64,000 nt of DNA from Taeniopygia guttata (GCF_048771995.1 NC_133026.1:55181001-55245000), one strand, 5' to 3'. Positions 13,601 through 27,080 are shown, counted from the stretch's first letter. Made by a program: numbers and translations. Notes: generated from the sequence alone by a model not told the origin.

Positions 13601-16600
13601 GAGAGTAGGAGATAGAATGACCTTTTCCATCCATTAATCATACGTGTTTCTTTCATTTCCCTGGTTTGTGCAAGGAAATGCATGCAGGGTTTCATTTCCC
13701 ACTGTAGCTGGTGCAAACCCCACTGCTCACCATGGGCTGGGACACTTGTTCTTCTCCACAATTCCCACAGTGTCTTGAAGAATTCATTTGCTACTCAGAT
13801 AAGTTTCTATTCCACTATATTTTACATAACTTCAGCACATGTATTGTTTATTAACTCCTAGTTAGATCTGTTTGAGACATTGTGGGGAGGGTCCCTTTGT
13901 CCTCCCCTGCCAGATTCCTTTAATTGTTTTGGTTAACCTAGAAGATATATGCTGAAACCAAATTTTTGACAATTATCAATTCAGTTTTCAGTTGGAAACC
14001 ATTGTTTTCTAATGGTTGAAAAGTTGAATTTGTCATTAATTTTAAGTTTTACCTTTTCCCAAAATAAGACTTTTTGTTCAGAAAATGTAATTTATCTGTA
14101 ATATAGTTTTGAAATTTCAGTAACCTAAATGAAGCATAAAAAAGTTTTCAGGTTTCTTTCCTGAATTAATTATTATTGATGTCAAGCAACCCTTATAAAA
14201 TTTTAAACAATTCCCACCAATTCAAGATGATAATGATTTTCAGAGTTGTCAGAGAACAGGGACATTTTCTTTCCTCTTTTTTTACACTCAGTTAAAAACC
14301 TGTGCCAAGTTCTATCTTAAGAATTATGAAAACTAAAGCAGACAGTAAATGCCAAGATAACTATGTTTGAGCAGAATCATTGCTGTTTTCAATTAATTGT
14401 TTGTTTAGATGAACATTCTGTAAATGTGAAAATCATGTTGCATTTGCATTATTCTCCCTTCAGGTTTGCTGAATGTCTTGGTGTCATGTTTTTCATTATT
14501 CAGCACCTTTTCAAGTGAAGTTGACCATATTATTGCTGGGACAAGGCTGATAAATCCCTAAAGGAATAACACAGTGCATCCCACCTGCCAAATCAATAAC
14601 TGCAGACTGAAGATTAGCTGGTAAATGGGATTAGGTCTTCTGTTACGGAGCTGTGTATCTACACACCTCTAAGACGTTACTTTTCTCAGCATCTTTCACT
14701 GAGAAAGTCTATTCATTCTGACTTCTGCTTCTTCTATGAACAATAATTGAGAATAACTGAGTTCGGCATTCTTCAGTTTAAGTACATTGCCTTAGATTAT
14801 TTGAGAAAACATCAAATTATGTTTCTTTAAAGTGTTAATAGTAAAATGAATAATTATTGGTTGAAATGCTGACTAGAGCAAAAAAAAAAACCAAAACCAA
14901 ACTTTCTTTGTGGATAGAACTCTACATCTACACAAGACAAATACAAGCATTTTCATCTTTTATTTTGTCAGATAACTGCAGTTCTTTTTTAAAGGTCAGA
15001 TCTCTGAAGTAATGAGAGTGTTTACTTGGGACTACCACCTTTCACAGTGCTTTATTAGAAGCAGTATAAGATATTCGCTAAGGACTTTACATCCTTGTAT
15101 AATGCCCTCAGTGATTTGTTTGAAAAATGGTAATAGAAATCTGGGGATGAGGGAGAAAAAGGTACCTGTCACTCTTCAGGCTTGACATCAAGTGGTACAG
15201 TCCCTGTCATAAGGTAGAATATTCCCAAAAGCTGGCTTTATCAGCTGTCAGATATCTCCACAGGGTCTCCAAACAGATTGCAAAAACGTGGGAAAGGTTT
15301 ATATACATACTCTTTACTTATAGTCCCTGAACACTTACCCTGGGGAAGGGTAGGACATTGCTTTGTAAAACTGTCCAGAAATGTAATTAAGAATGGGAGA
15401 TGTGGAAAAGATTGTCCTGAATCTAGGCTGCGAGCTGAATCATGAGGAAAGTTGGCAAGAAGAGTAGAGAGTAGAAAGTAGCACAGCTAAAGATGCTTTG
15501 GTTTAATTTTTTGCCTGTAGTTCTTAGATAAATAAATGACAGAGCATATTTTAGTCATGGTAGGAACACTCCAAATCCATATTTCTTATTTCAATAACCT
15601 AAAAAAGAAAAATTATCAATAGAGACACTTTAAGATCGTTTCCAAGCTGCTGTGGGACAGCAAAAGCTAATGACTGGATAACTCTCCTTAAATCAAAAGT
15701 TCCAGGCTTGCTGATTTTTCCTTTTGTTTTATTTTTTAAATTTATAATGGTTATTTCATTACATCATAAAAGACCTAATATTGCTAGTACTGCCTACATG
15801 CCTCTCAGGGCAGGCTCATCAGTATTTGCTGTGGAGAAATAAAGTACCTAAATGAAACTGTACTACAGAATGTACCTAGCCCAGTCTTCATCACTTCACT
15901 ATAAACCAAACAATGGGTTTATATCTAAATGATACTGGTAATTTCCATATGCAGATTAAACCAACAAATGAGCTTTAAACTCAGTTAAAGGAACTTCTTA
16001 CCTTCCAAATATGTCTTACATTTCTTCTCAAATACATTGTGATTGTGATTGATTACTGCTAAATCATTTCTGAAAGCTTTTCACCTTTTCTTCTACTCTT
16101 AAAATTCATAACACTTATTAAAAGCATGTTAAATGAATTTACAATAATGCAGACACAAGTTTTTGTTATCTATTTCTCACTACTAATATTTTTCTGGTAA
16201 AGATATACCTATTTAAGTGAGTAATTGTATAGACACATGTGATTGAATTAACACTTAATGAAGAGAAAAAAGGTATTTCAGTTGCTTGAAAATGTAATTT
16301 TGTGCGTGCTACCTAAAAGGTTTATATGAAAATTCTGGGGTAAAAAAGGCTGTTTATATGAACCTTGACAGCCTACAGGAAGGGCAGAGAGTAATTAATT
16401 TGTAATTAATCCATTACAAAAAAATAATTTGAATAAAGATGGTATTTTTCTTAAATTGGACAATACTTATTTTCAGTTCATTTTTTTTTTGTTTAAAAAT
16501 TGATTTAATAATTTTTATTAAAAAATAAGGATTGATGATCAGGAAAAGCTAAAGAGAAATAGATTTGAAAAATATACTTCCACTGATGAGTAGCAGTTTC

Positions 16601-19258
16601 TGTTTGTTTCACCTATTTCTTCCTAAAAATTAATACATTTTTCCTCCTTCCTCTGAAGTAGGATGATGTTATTTTGCTCAGTTTGAAAGGAGAAAAAGTC
16701 TGTGACAGATTTTCATTATAGAATGGATTATCTGAATTTCATGGTTAGTGCTGTAGAACTGGGGCTGTATGATGGGCTCTTATGGTGGTGGGCACTATGC
16801 ATACTCACATCAGTAAATTAAAAAATAATTAAAAGTACTCTGAGTGCTAGTAGGAATATTTCTATCATACATATGAGGTCATTGCAGCAGACAGAGAAAT
16901 TTAGGGGAGATTAAAGCAGTTGACATTTCTTTTGGGTGTTGCTATTTAGCTACTAAAGAAATAGACTGGAAAACCTTTAAAAATATTCCCAGAAATTTAG
17001 AATTATTCCACTTAGTTTAAAACATTGACCTGTGACACCTAAGATACCCACCTGTTCACTTCAGATTCCCACCATAATCAAAGAAAACAGCTGGACTAAA
17101 ATGAGGCTGCATTAGTAACTGGAGGATCCTGACCCTTCAGAGACTAAATCATCCTGAGAAACAAGAACATAGAGGAAAGCATTATGTGTAATTAAATACC
17201 CCCCTTTTCTCACCCTGTGTCTTTTATTTTCTATGCTTTTAAATCTGCAGGTAATTTTTCTTTATTCATAATTTTGACATATTGATAATCTCGTTTTCTA
17301 CTGAGGACACTTTTATCATGGATTCACTAATTTCTGAGATAGTGAATGAAACTGTTCTTTAACAAGAAGGAGAAAAAGATAGAAATACTTAAATGAATGC
17401 AGTTTTATAATATATCTACAATAGTTATTTTACAATTTTTAAGTACTTACTATGGTGTGGCAAATAGAATATCCTCTTTTTTTCTTACATAGTCATTTCT
17501 GATGCAGAAGTTATAGACTCATTGATAATTGCTTGCAGAACGGTGAAAACTCCAGCTGGTTTATACAACTGGATTCTCTCTGCCTAGAGTGTTCAAAACA
17601 AAAAAAAGTCTGTATTTCAATTCAGGCTGCTAATCCTTGTAGTTCCCTGTCCTTCATGTTAAAACAGGCAGCAGGAGAGATTTTCTAACAGTAAAATCTG
17701 TCAAAAGCTTGCCTTCCCACAGGGAGCTGCTGATTTCTGGTCTATTGTTCGTAGTCTCAGAGTAGTCAGTGAGACTTCTAAATGCAAACTTATTAGTTGG
17801 GTAAATGGAAAACAATTAAAATTTGTGAGGGTTGAGAAAGGTCATTTTGATCTGTTTGCCTTCCATTCATGGCCTCGGTCCTGTACGGACAAATTCCTAC
17901 CTTTTACAACAGGGCATTGACTTGGAGAATAGAAGAGATTACTGATATGCCTATGAAGTTGTGTGAAAGCACTGTACAAAATCAAGCCAAAATGAAAGTT
18001 TTCAAAAGCTTTACTTCTTCGCTCGTACAAATCATTATTGTTCCAGTTGGAGAGGCCAAAGGCAGCCATCTCTATCTTTCTCAGTGCCATCTATTGACAC
18101 ATATTATTAGCAGCTACATAAAATAACCCCGTTGGAAGTCAGAAGTGGAGAAGGTTATACCTGCCTGGAAACTTAAGTTCCTGTTAGAAAGCACAAAAAA
18201 ACCTGTGCACTGATACATGCATTGACTTTTAATTTGCTCCCAGATAAATTCATACACTGATCTTAAGCTCAGATCCATAATGAGTCAAAACAAATAACAT
18301 TCTCATGGATTTTGGCCAGAGCAGAAAGCACTAAAACAAAGCTCATGAACATCTACAAAATCCGCTAAGGACAGCAGATGCCATGTTGCTGCAAAATTTT
18401 ATATTTACAAAAATTGTTTGATTATGATTTTAGGGATTTTTAAAAAATTGCATCAAAACTGCTTAGACTAGATGCTTTGTTTATTCACAATAGGAAAAAA
18501 ATACAGAGCAAGTAACATTGGATAACTTTTCCTTGATGCTTTCCAAGAAGCACTTAAAAAATATTCAGCAGTGACTCACTGCTAGTTTAGGTCCATTTAT
18601 ATACGCAAAGCTTTAAGGTGCAAGATAAACAACATAAGGTTGCTCATTAAAAACTATCAATATTACTAATTTAAATATTTTCATTATTTCTCTTGTAATT
18701 TCTTTATACTCATATATCTTGAGTAAGAGTTTCAATGCAATTCAATTTTCCTGTGCTAACACACTACAGAATACACAGAAATTTAATGTCAATTTCACAG
18801 AACTCAATAAATGCTATTATTTCAGCATAACATATTAATGATTTAAGGACATTTTAAATGTCTTCTCATATTGATTCATTAAGCTTATGCAATATTTTTT
18901 AAAACATCCAAAAACATCAATTTAAATAGCAGAAAAGGGAAAGAGGGGGCTGGCTGCGAGAGACAGACTATGTTTGAAATTGCTGTATAAAGGGTATCTC
19001 TGTAAAATAATTTCTCCCTATAAAATCTAACATTTTGCCCTTTTCTAAATTAACAAAAGTTTATCTTGGGATTTTAAAAAAACCATAATACTGAAAAGTT
19101 CCTTCTATTCAGAACAAAGAATTGAGAGAGCTGTCCATTAATTGCATTGTCATTTATAAGTAAAAGACTGTATTCCCTATGTCTGAATAGAAAACCAGTT
19201 CTAACTCAAAGAACTGTAGTGGGTGCAACTCTAAACTGAATCTTGTGCCTTAAGTAAT
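13601..19258. other. Intergenic, no gene recognised
   Basis: AT-rich DNA between two LTR copies. No exon, RNA gene or interspersed repeat was recognised. The overlapping short open frames on both strands at 17842-18126 look like chance. Confidence 0.55.
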
Positions 19259-20275
19259 TGTGGTGATTTTACCCTGGATGGACACCAAGATCCATTCTAT
19301 CATTCCCCTCCCCAGCTGGAAAGGGAAGAGATAAGAATTGGAAGACATTACTCAGCAATTGCAATAAGGGGAAAAAGACACTTGATTTGGGAAAATTATT
19401 GAGTTTGTTAGCAATCAAACCAGTGCAGGAATGAGAAATAAACCTAAAACTTGAAAAAAAAAAAAAATCCCCCCTCTCACCTTCTCAAGGTTAATTTTAT
19501 TCCTGAATTCTGCGCTTCGCCTCCCACAGAGGGGCAGGGGGACAGAGAATGAGGACTGCAGTCAGTTTATCAGTTTATCACATTTTCTCTCTGCTGCTCC
19601 TTGCTTCTCAGGGGGAGGACTTCTCATGCTTCATATGCTCCAGCCTGGGGTCCTTCCCAAGAGCTTCGGATCTTCATAAACTGCCCTAGCATGGGTCCCT
19701 TTCTGTGCGGTGCAGTTCCTCATGAACAGCCTGCTCCAGTTCAGGTCCTCCAGGGTCACAGCTCCTGTCAGCAAACCTGCTGCACTACAGGCTCTCCTCT
19801 CTCCTGGGTCACAGGTCCTACCGGAGCCTGCTCCAGCACAGGCTTCCCACAGCATCACAGCCTCCATCCGACATCCATCTGCTCTGGCATGGGGTCCTCT
19901 GTGGGCTGCAGGTGGATCTCTGTTTCCCCATGGACCTCCATGGGCTGCAGAGGAATCCTTGCTTTAGTGCCTGGAGCACGTCCTCCACCCCTCTCTTCAC
20001 TGACCTGGGTGTCTTGCAAGGCTCTTCCCCTCAGGTACACTCTCTCCTCCCTGGCTGCAGCTGCAGCTGTGCAATAACACGTTCCCTTCCTGGATATGCT
20101 TTCCCAGAGGTGCTGCCACCACCGCTGATGGGCCAGCCTTGGCCAGCAGTGGGTCTGTCTCAGGCACAGCGGCCATTGGCTCAGCCAGGAATGGGGAAGT
20201 TTCCAGCGGCTTCTCACAGAAACTACAACTGGACTCTCCCCACTGCCAAAATCTGTCCCTGCAAACCCAGTTTTT
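19259..20275 (-). mobile_element. Endogenous retrovirus LTR, family A, copy 2
   Basis: A minus-orientation copy of the LTR family also present at 2494-3610. Reading the plus strand it begins TGTGGTGATTTTACCCTGG (the complement of the LTR 3' end). It then has the degraded poly(A)-signal region near 19400, the G+C-rich central block with CTGCAGGTGGATCTCTG near 19908-19924, and ends in TGCAAACCCAG at about 20270. G+C is far above the flanks. Overlapping open frames on both strands here reflect stop-poor composition, not genes. The termini are degenerate and no target duplication was found. Confidence 0.75.
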
Positions 20276-20686
20276 CTGGCTCAGATGTAAGCTGTCATAA
20301 GTCTTGCTGACTTGGAATGTTCAACACTTTTTTCTTAGCTGGATCCAGTTGATTGCTGTTAATAGAGTTTCGAGCACTTAGCAGGAGAACCATTACACTA
20401 AATACAGGAACTGTGGAGAGCCATTGCTGGGTACTTGCTACTAATTTATAGTTTTGAAGTGCACAAAGCCCTCTACAGTGTCAATATTCATCAGACTGTG
20501 TTGTTTTCGTGGATTCAAGTTTTCCTTGCAGTCAGTAGTATTCCTGAATAGAGATGTGAGCCTTTTGATTTTGATTAGCTAGTATTTGATTTTCAAATCT
20601 TTTTATTCTTTTTTCTATGAAGTTTTGGGCAAGCTGAAATTACTTTATTATACAAGGAGCTATTATCTCTGATGTTAGTGTATTCT

Positions 20687-20687
20687 T

Positions 20688-20738
<51 letters not shown>

Positions 20739-20740
20739 CT
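20687..20740. repeat. (CTAT)n tetranucleotide microsatellite
   Basis: About 13 nearly perfect CTAT units, a length likely to be polymorphic. It lies directly beside a small minisatellite. Confidence 0.97.
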
Positions 20741-20751
20741 GCATTGACTGC

Positions 20752-20826
20752 CATATATCCATTTCTTTTATATCCATTTCTTATATCCATTTCTTTTTTA
20801 TATATACATTTTTATATCCATTTCTT
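20752..20826. repeat. Minisatellite of TATATCCATTTCTT units
   Basis: Four to five imperfect copies of a 14-18 bp unit, TATATCCATTTCTT(TT), with slippage in the T runs, follow the CTAT microsatellite after a dozen bases. Confidence 0.85.
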
Positions 20827-21537
20827 AATGCACATAAGAAGATTTTGTTACTGGCAGGAGCAATCAGCTTTACTAGTTGAGAATTAACTTACAACAGCCA
20901 ATGTTATTTTTATAAAATAAAAAAAACCCTCATAAAAATGAGCTGAAAACTCATAAAAAATAAACATGCATGCTTTACGATGGAAATAAATATTGAAAAA
21001 TATAAATAAGGAGTCAGATAGGAATCAACAATACCCCCTGGTATAATTTGTTTCTTAATGTGCATGTACTGTTTCTAAGTGCAGCCCCATCCCATTGAAT
21101 CCCACAATGTTTGGATGTACTGTGACAAAGGTACACTTATCCAGTGTGAACAGGGGGAGGCCCCTTTCCTGCCTTGGAAGGACTCCTAAACTCTGAGTCC
21201 CATGCGGGCAGCACAGACCCAGACTCTAAGGGAGGGTTGCGTGAGCCATCCACAGAAGTGAAAGTACCACAGTGGCTTTTTTGACTCTCCTACTTCCCTT
21301 TTGCTTTTCCTAGATAAATTTTAAGAAGATCATAATAATGACGGTAGAAAGTCCATCATTGCAGTTTTCTAGGAATCACTGGACAGAGTTGATGGCACTC
21401 TCTTGCCATGAGGAAGGTACAACACCTTTTGGTGGGAACTCCCAGCATTACATTGAAATCCCAAAGCAGATTTATACAGCCTGCTTTATCCACACTTTGG
21501 ATGAGAAGAACTGAATCATGGTATTAAAATCTGAACT

Positions 21538-21605
21538 CTTTTCCTTTGTTCCTAAGGTACATATGGAAATATGTACCTTTCCATACAGAACTAAGGAAAG
21601 TTTTC
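21538..21605. repeat. Inverted repeat with perfect 11-bp core
   Basis: The core arm AAGGTACATAT at 21554-21564 pairs exactly with ATATGTACCTT at 21569-21579 around a 4-nt GGAA loop. The outer flanks (TTTTCCTTTGTTC on the left, GAACTAAGGAAAG on the right) are again nearly complementary, separated from the core by a few unpaired bases. The whole could fold into a ~30-bp hairpin with an asymmetric bulge. Confidence 0.75.
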
Positions 21606-22216
21606 CTCTGATGCACTGCTTTAGTAATATTTTTTCCTTCTCTTTCTTTTTTTGAGACACTTTGCTGTTCATTTTCACTGCTGTTTTTTTCTGTCACATT
21701 GATTGCAAAACAACTGAATACCCTGGTTTTTATAATTGTTTCAATGCTTTATAAATTCACACAATGGAAACTTTAGGTAATATGAGACAAGAGAACCCCC
21801 CACTATCTGTTGCCTTGTCAGTACAATCTTAGCCTAAATTGCAGGAGTATACATTTCAGATTTCTGTATTTTTACTTTCTATTGTTCCACTTAACAAAGA
21901 ATAAACTTTAACAGAAATAAAAATTAATAAAAATCATATTAATAAGCATAAATGGCCTGCAGTCCTCTTAGTTTGTACTAAACAGAGTATTTCATAACTA
22001 CACACAATGAAATGAGTCAAAATTTCTGTCAAAATTGAGACAAGTTTCTCTGAAATGTAAAGCATTTGTTGAAAATTAAGATACTAAAACCTACCAGTTC
22101 TATGGTTTGATATGGCACTCAGCAGTTGTCAACCAGTATAATTCCATTTTCTGAAATCTTAGTGCTGATCCTATTTCACAAAGGCAAAGAAACAGATCAG
22201 GTGGTTACCTTCTTTT

Positions 22217-22266
22217 TCATTGTTATCCTGATAGATTAGCATTCCATTGTTATGCTGATAGAGAAG
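22217..22266. repeat. Imperfect tandem duplication, 26-bp period
   Basis: Two copies of about 24 bp, differing at four positions, each containing CATTGTTAT.CTGATAGA. A small local duplication with no evident function. Confidence 0.7.
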
Positions 22267-25200
22267 TTGATCATTACTTTTTTTATTTTTCTAAATGTTA
22301 GTATAAACATTTTACCAAATGATTGTGACAGTGATGCTCAAACAGTGCAAGCAGAACTGTGTGGTAGATATCTCTCTTGCAGTACCCTTCCCCTGACCAT
22401 TAAGTCTCAGCTCCCACTGATCAGAACAAGAATCCAGTCTTTCAGACAGATAGCAGTTTGTATTTTTGCTTACACTACTGTTGCCTTGCACATGCTTTAG
22501 GAACTTTAGGAAGTACTTTTAGGTACTTTAAGAAGTTCTTCTCAGATGTTCTGTTGAGTGAAGGGACCAAGTACTTGCAACAAAGTACTCATTTTGTGCT
22601 TACTGTAAGTATGTGTCATAAATCAGATTTCTAACTGCATCCCACCATTTTTCTGGGGAAAGGACTGCATATCTGCCACACTGCATTTCAGGCATAAGCA
22701 TATATCTGACCTGTTCCAAGGAAGAAAGGCTGCTGGCTTATCAGCAGCTAGTGTTTTTCAGATGTGTATTTGTGTTCTGCTCTAGGGAAGTCCTCTTCAG
22801 CCATTTTTCAGTACCAATGAAACACCTGTAAACATTCTTCCTCTAAGACAGAGCATATCAAGCAGCAGGAGGGAGGCAAAGGCTAGAGTGTAGCTGGAAA
22901 AATTAGAGCAGAAGTGGATCTCGGTGCTTATGAGTAGCTGTAGCATGGGTAGAATACACCACAAAATGATGGTAAGGAGCATACTGATTGTACATCAAGA
23001 TTCGTAAGGGTTGCAGGACTACTGTGAGTGCTTCAGCAAATTGTTGCCAAAAACATGAGTTAGTGGACAGGCAAGAAGTAAATGATATGTTTTGGGGTGT
23101 GGAAGGTATATCTGAAAGAGCATGATTTTGTAATCCCCTCTAAGTGATCAAGAGTACCAGCAGAGAAGTAATTCCACTTATACTTCAGAACAGATCAATA
23201 TAATAGTAATTCAGGAGAGAAGTGGCCACCTCTTATAGAAATGATGACATATCACTCACCATGGGTCACAAGAACTTTGGTATCCAAATGATCCATTGTC
23301 CAATTTGCTGTAAAAGTGGAAATAATTCTGGAGAGGAGAATTAGTGAAATAGGTTAGTGAAATAAGGTAAACCTGAGGACTGGAACATGAAACTAACTCT
23401 AGCTGTATATTAATGCTGCACCTGTGTTTATTTTCCAACCTGTTTGCATGCTACTACCATACTTTTTTAGCAGTATAACAGTTTTCAGTCAGTCATGCTA
23501 ACTCAGCAGTCAGGCATTGCAGGCTGGAAAACGTGCCTGACTCCTGTGAAAATATTCAGTGGTAAGAGTCCTCTGTGGTGCTAACAGAGGCTTTAAACAA
23601 CAAAGGCTTTAAAGTCTTTGCAAATTCCTTCTCATTCTTTTTAACCTCATTTTCAGAAGTTGTTTCCAATACAGAACTGCTGATTGTGCAGCAAACTGAG
23701 TAATCTCTATCTGTGTCTCTATACTGGAATCATTAATCCTGTTAGAATTGTCAGATAGATGATGAACTCATTTTCTTAAGTTCCTTCATATGCTTAGAAA
23801 TCAATGTATTGAATGTATTAATAATTTTAAAAATTGCTTTGACAATTTTCAATACTTATTGAAAATGGTGAACATTTGCTTTTAAACTTAGTAGTTTAGA
23901 ATTTAGTTGATAAAATATTATTTAAAGTAACTTCTTGATGACTGGGTGGAAGTAAAAACAAGAACAAAAACTTTAAATACAATTTAATAAATAAAATTAG
24001 ACACAATCACATTCAAATATATAAAATTATTTCTTGTGTAGTAAAAGTATCAGCCTATGAACTGCAAAGTGAAAAAAAAAGTTTCAATGTAAGGAATCAG
24101 GGGTTAGAAAAATGGCTGTTATTGTCTGGGTATACAATATTCTTTAAATTTTCATCACATTTTTCCCTTTTTAATGATATTTATTTTGAAAGATGTAGAC
24201 TGTTACAAAAAAGTTACTCTCAATTTTTTCCTATTATGCTGTACCTCTTTTATTTCAGTGTCTTCTCTATTTGTTCTGTGAATCATACTAAAACTTTCTG
24301 AAATGCTTTAAAACCATAGTTGAGGAAGATTCATATACTAATTTTATACACAGTTCCTGTTGAAAATATATTTCCTGTTCTAGTGCCTAGAGTTTCTGAA
24401 CTAATTGCCTATACTTTTATAAAAGTTTTAAATAAAATTTAATGAATAAAAAAAATAACTAACATAATAAAATATACATATTTCCAGTGAAAACTTGTTC
24501 CATACACCAGAACACTTTTCAACACATGCTAGCCATTATTTTAATTTTCAAGTCTTGTGTCACTGCAATTCAGGATTATTTCCAATACAGTTCAAGGTGT
24601 TACAGTACTGTTAGAAATACAAGACCTCCAATCTCAAACGTTCAAAACACATCACCTGGCAAAAAATATACAAGTATTGTTGCTTAAAAATTTTTGAATC
24701 TTTAGGTAATTATGTAGAATATCCATATGTCCTGTCACACAGAGTGAAAATAGTGTTCTGATCTCTCATTAAAAATTGCTTACTGTTTTTATGTGGATTT
24801 TTCATGGATATACCTTTTGTTCTAAATTTTACTTCTCAAGCTCTTAGTATCTGAGCATTGCAGGAGAAAGGCAGGAAAGTCTCCTCTCCATATTTTTAGT
24901 GCTTATTATGTGCAGTAGTCTCTTTTACAATTTTTTCTCATTTCACAAGTAGAACAAAGTTCTTCAGCTATGTTAAATATTGCAGTTTCAGCAAGTGCAA
25001 AACAGAGAAAAAGAGAAGCTGTTGCACCCTTAGAAAAACTTATTTACTTTCTGTTAATGGATAGGTCTAGAAAGCAGCTCTAAGCCAGAGAAAATTCAAC
25101 TTGATATTTCAAGATTAGCTGTGTCTAAGTGAATCAGAACAGCCAGTGCATGAGACCAACACTGAGGGGGAATCAGAAGGTACCTGGCTAGATCTCTCTG

Positions 25201-26567
25201 TGATACAAAATCAGCCAGATAGCAACTTTCTAACACAGTTTTTCTAACACATAATAGAAATTGAGCATTCTTTATTGCACATTTGTCACTCTGAAGATCC
25301 TTCCCCTAATTGAGTGCCCCAGCATCAGGTGTCTGGAGTTTTTATCATGCACACTGATTACATATTGATTAGTCATCCCCTCCTACTTATGTATATGTAT
25401 TAATTTATTTTACACAGTCACGCCCCTTGTCAGAAGTCCTTTTGTGGTCTTTTGGGTCTTCTTTTATGATCTTTAGTACCTGGTGTCATAGTATTTGAGG
25501 TGGTCATTCACTGGCCCCTGTCCTCGAGAAAGATCAGTACCGTTGTTTTGTATGACTCCTGCTTTGTCAGCCTTGCAGAGCTGAGCTGGTAGCCTGTTTC
25601 CTTAAGTTTCATCTTTACTAATTTTTCCAAGCCTGTGCTGTTCTGTTTTACTGTCCTTATCGACTGGAGCATTTTCAGTCCCAGTCCTAAGAAACATCCA
25701 ACTGTCAGCCTGTACTTATTTGTAATTAATTGAGTCCAGTCTTATAGAATAGACATTTCAGTCTTCATGATGAAGGAAGAAAAATTCCTGGAAGAAATGT
25801 CATGAATGAAATGTCATTATTTCTCCACACAAGGAATAAGAGTTTGCCAGGGATTTGAGCTTGTAAAAGGCAAGTATTAACTGTGGGAGAAGAATCCCAC
25901 TCCACAGCAGAGTGCCTTGCTTGTGAGCCTGACTTTTCCTATGGACATGTGGGTTATGTTTTATGGGCTTGACCTGCTAAATTATTTACTTCTTTTTGCA
26001 CAATTTTTATATAGTTTCGGCAGTAGTGTGAGGGGCACAATGATGTCCTGAATGCATTATTGTGAAAAGCAAGATAATTTACTTGCTGCAATCTTTGGAG
26101 TGATTTAAAATTGGGCTCTTCAATTTCGTGTGCATGCTTGAACTGTTGAGCTACTGCATGGGGGAGAAGGGAGTTTCATGTCATTGGCAAGTTTAGTTTT
26201 TTCTTCTGTTTTGATTGATTTCGGCAAGTGACTTTTGCAGCCTATGTGATACACTAAGGCTGTGGCAAATAGGATTCCAACCGATGATTCAGAAAAAGGA
26301 GAATTTCGTCATGCATTTCAGCAGAATGTAGGTATGTTAGCACTGTCACTGGTCTTCTACCTTACCTGAAAATTCTCCACAGAAAACTTACCCTGGTTAG
26401 TAAAGAAAGCCTATGGACACTTTCTCATCTGAGAACCTGGCACAATTTTGGGAGGAAAAATACTCTTGAGAGCATGCTTTCAATTGTGTGTAAATGAAGT
26501 CATGTATGGTATGTAGGTGTGTGTGAGAAGTTTCAGATTAGTTGTTCTTCACCGCCCCTTTGGAGGC

Positions 26568-27080
26568 TGTGCTGGGTCTAGCTGGGATGGAATTAGGTTT
26601 CCTCACAGCAACACTTTGCATCTGTGAGCAAAGCAGCTCTGATAAATACAAATCTTCTGGCTATTGCTGAGCAGTCAAGGTTTTACTTTCCCCACTCTGC
26701 CACTCCGGTGAGGAGGATGGGGATGCACAAGACTTTGGGAGGAGACACAGACAGACCAGATTACCCCAGCTGGCCAAAGGGATATTACATACCATGTGGT
26801 GTCATGCTCAGCAAAAATGCTGGAGGAGAAGGTTTTTTCTTGGAGGCAGTCTTTTTAGACTGGCTAAGCATTGGTCTCCATGTAGGAGGAGGAGCTGAGT
26901 TCATTACTTGGCCTTGGTATGTGGATTTTTTCACGCTTATCTCTTTCCTTCGCTTTTTAGACCGTCTTTAACTTGTTCCATGAGTTATCTGACTTCTGCC
27001 TATTCTGTCCCCTAGACAATTGGGGTGGGGAGTGAGTGGCTATATGGTGCTTAGGTACTGACTGGTATTCATCTTCCACA
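26568..27080 (+). mobile_element. Endogenous retrovirus LTR, family B, copy 2
   Basis: A 513-bp LTR-like unit beginning TGTGCTGGGTCTAGCTGGG at 26568 and ending ...TTCCACA at 27080, so it has TG...CA ends. It shares ordered blocks with the copy at 13028-13600, including ATTGCTGAGCAG, the GATGCACAAGAC...GGAGACACAG region, and AAAGGGATATTACATACCAT. The last ~60 bp (GTGAGTGGCTATATGGTGCTTAGG...) match the usual 3' end of this avian family from memory. The flanking pentamers GAGGC and GGGGC differ by one base and may be a decayed 5-bp target duplication, which would suit an ERVL-type element. No internal viral sequence is present, so it is a solo LTR. Confidence 0.75.

Larger units (their letters stand above)
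20827..26567. other. Intergenic, no gene recognised
   Basis: No gene was recognised. A locally G+C-richer patch at about 21080-21260 has no family I can name. Minor local duplications include a 26-bp-period pair at 22217-22266 (CATTGTTAT.CTGATAGA) and TTAGTGAAATA repeated near 23342-23365. A large imperfect inverted repeat at 21538-21605 is listed separately. Confidence 0.5.

Noticed and set aside
19601..20310. Dense overlapping open frames on both strands, up to 158 codons
   Set aside because: They lie wholly inside the G+C-rich body of an LTR copy whose reverse-complement relative is at 2494-3610. Low stop density explains them, and no protein family is recognisable.
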